A stretch of 64,000 nt of DNA from Phymatolithon calcareum. Lineage: Eukaryota; Rhodophyta; Florideophyceae; Hapalidiales. The notes under the pieces are model-generated. The model ran no database searches, had not been told where the DNA came from, and was given only the letters and a program-made list of their open reading frames with translations. The DNA lies in NCBI GenBank assembly GCA_977006965.1, contig OZ345378.1:1984001-2048000 (forward strand), given 5' to 3'. Both the position numbers and the translations under genes were made by a program. Positions 62,561 through 64,000 of this stretch are shown here, piece by piece. Every line of letters begins with the position of its first letter. Within the stretch, counting starts at the first letter, position 1.

Positions 62561-63274
62561 TTATGTAATAATCTCCCAAATATCCTGCAGTCGGTCAACA
62601 ACTGCGACCAAGAACGGTGGCGTGGCCGCAGCGACAGGTATAAGCACCTCACGCACCTGAGCGTACAACGTCGGATGCCCAGGCTCCAGCGCCTCACGCA
62701 TGAAGCACAGTAAGAAACCTAGTGCCGCAGCGCGCCCATTAAAGCTCTCAGCCATCTTCCAAAACATTGTACTCGTGTCCCACACAGACGATGCAGTTGG
62801 CGCTACAACTTCCTTTTTTGCTGACACCGGCACCTCTTCAACCTTGACAGAGCGCGCTTGCGCAAACGCTGCCTCCAACAGCGCGGCGCGACGGGGACCG
62901 GACAATGTGGCGTAAACAGCTGGGTCCGTTGGTACGTCAGGATGCACGGCAGCCTCCTGTAGTTGCGCTGCAGCGCGTGCTCCCACTGCATCAAGCGCGT
63001 CAAACACTGTTGGAACGGATGCACCCGCACCAGCGCCACGCGACCGTCGCTTCGGACCTCGTCTAAATCGCAGAACAGCCACAGTCATTCGTCGGCGAAC
63101 ACGACGCGTCAAAAGAGCGCGTAATGTCGCTGCGAGGGCGGCACAAGCAGCAGTAGCAGCCGCCAGAGCTGGAAGAGAGAATGCAGGCTCCCGATATTGC
63201 GCGACTCGGCAGCGTCGAGGTGAGAGAGCTGAGCGGCGTGGTCGGGCGGAGAGTGAGACCTTGGCTTCTGCCAT
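62561..63274 (-). CDS. One-helix / HLIP-like chlorophyll-binding motif protein, probably plastid
   Basis: An intact frame of 237 codons with ATG at 63272-63274. Near the C-terminus the sequence FWKMAESFNGRAAALGFLLC followed by FMREAL matches the conserved helix of light-harvesting-like proteins (ELIP, HLIP, one-helix proteins): E176, N179-G180-R181 and a Gly within a hydrophobic helix. In that family the Glu/Asn/Arg set binds chlorophyll and the proteins protect against excess light in thylakoids. The first 70 residues are Arg/Ser/Ala-rich with a hydrophobic Ala stretch, compatible with a transit peptide and possibly a second membrane segment. The protein is longer than a typical one-helix protein, with an Ala-rich middle (FDALDAVGARAAAQLQEAAV). 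A second hydrophobic stretch follows the motif. Confidence 0.7.
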   Translation of the reverse strand: MAEAKVSLSARPRRSALSPRRCRVAQYREPAFSLPALAAATAACAALAATLRALLTRRVRRRMTVAVLRFRRGPKRRSRGAGAGASVPTVFDALDAVGARAAAQLQEAAVHPDVPTDPAVYATLSGPRRAALLEAAFAQARSVKVEEVPVSAKKEVVAPTASSVWDTSTMFWKMAESFNGRAAALGFLLCFMREALEPGHPTLYAQVREVLIPVAAATPPFLVAVVDRLQDIWEIIT

Positions 63275-64000
63275 AGCACGAGGGCTTCAAGTCAGCGCCC
63301 GCGTCCTGCAAGGCCGGTTGCACGCGATCGCTACCACGTACGCTCGTAAGAGGACAGAAATGTTGCCCATCCGGGCCGTACACGGAGTCGTTTTGGAGGA
63401 TAGCGCAAAAATCGGTTGGCAGACGAGATGAGGTTTGGAGCAATCAAGACCACTCACCTTCGCTCTATGACATGAATGGTTCATGTCATATTATGGACGT
63501 AGATCACAAAGTCGAAAATTGATAAAAATATTTGAAAATATACGACACGAAAACATTATAATTGGCCAGAAACTAAGAAAATTATAAAATATGTTACGAC
63601 TTTTGGAGGAAAAGGTAAAGACTCTTGAAAATATCAAATACTTTCGTGTGTCCCAACGAGTGGAATCACCACCCATGGAAAGTTCGCTTCCTTTATCCGT
63701 GCTCATTTGTGTTCCATTCCGCATCGGCACGCAACCAGGGGCGATAAGCAGTTGCTTGCGAACCAGGCTATCTCATGTTTGTGGCTTAGATTTCTTGACG
63801 TCGGAGTAGTCGGTAAGATTTCGTCTTAAGAAGAAGTCTTGAAGTCGTCGCCGTCATCTCCCCATGAGATTGTACGGGAAGACGACGACGCTTATATCTC
63901 AATCAGCCGACATTCCACATGGCGCTATGGATGTCGCCCTCGTCAACTATCCAGGGCTGCGAGTTTCCCGCGCAACCGCGGCAATGCAGAGAAGGGAGAT
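63275..64000. other. Upstream region of the one-helix gene, no other gene recognised
   Basis: It should contain the promoter of the minus-strand gene. The plus-strand frame 63591-63809 has no motif. A short inverted repeat (GACATGAATGGTTCATGTC, 63468-63486) lies about 195 bp upstream of the start codon. Confidence 0.4.

Noticed and set aside
1-64000. CRISPR array, bacterial operons or ribosomal RNA
   Set aside because: No regularly spaced identical repeats with unique spacers, no operon-like gene runs and no rRNA signature were seen; gene content is eukaryotic.

Overview
The window is eukaryotic nuclear DNA dominated by transposable-element debris, with a few compact, mostly intronless genes. 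The best host-type genes are a peroxisomal FMN-dependent 2-hydroxyacid oxidase (57704-58876, minus, ending in the peroxisomal signal AKL) and a protein with a chlorophyll-binding-like one-helix motif (62561-63274, minus). Together with intronless genes and a transposon-rich background, they suggest a photosynthetic eukaryote, most plausibly a red alga. That assignment is inference; no rRNA or organelle marker is present.

Layout. 60-4451: a nearly full-length LINE on the minus strand (ORF1 plus endonuclease/reverse transcriptase ORF2) with a few inactivating lesions. 4452-11040: AT-rich DNA with broken, unrecognised minus-strand reading frames. 11050-11500: degenerate 80-bp tandem repeats. 11718-18740: three more LINE remnants and an LTR-like segment with heat-shock-element-like motifs. 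18737-20333: a pogo-type transposase gene interrupted by one stop, followed upstream by an unknown coiled-coil frame, also with one stop. 21545-25401: a Ty3/gypsy chromovirus-like element with gag inverted relative to pol. 26306-28432: a decayed Tyr/Gly-rich gene, a PIF/Harbinger-like fragment and two short tandem repeats. 30359-34940: two piggyBac-type elements fused end to end in opposite orientations. 36121-38530: LINE tail insertions and a decayed frame. 39060-42454: two divergently transcribed paralogues of unknown family with a 1.46-kb shared upstream region, followed by three consecutive hairpins. 44502-45911: a Ser/Pro protein with a 20-residue tandem repeat. 46614-49260: a cluster of 5'-truncated LINE tails, two with recognisable target-site duplications. 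50058-57069: two tandem copies of an unknown gene together with their upstream regions, enclosing a long near-perfect palindrome and a broken gene. 57704-64000: the oxidase, LINE tails, a pogo-derived reading frame without a catalytic domain, and the one-helix protein.

The host genes do not form an obvious pathway. The oxidase and the one-helix protein fit photorespiration and plastid photoprotection. The two unknown gene families, each present as a local duplicate, are the most interesting undescribed material. Boundaries of decayed elements are approximate, and no database search was possible.
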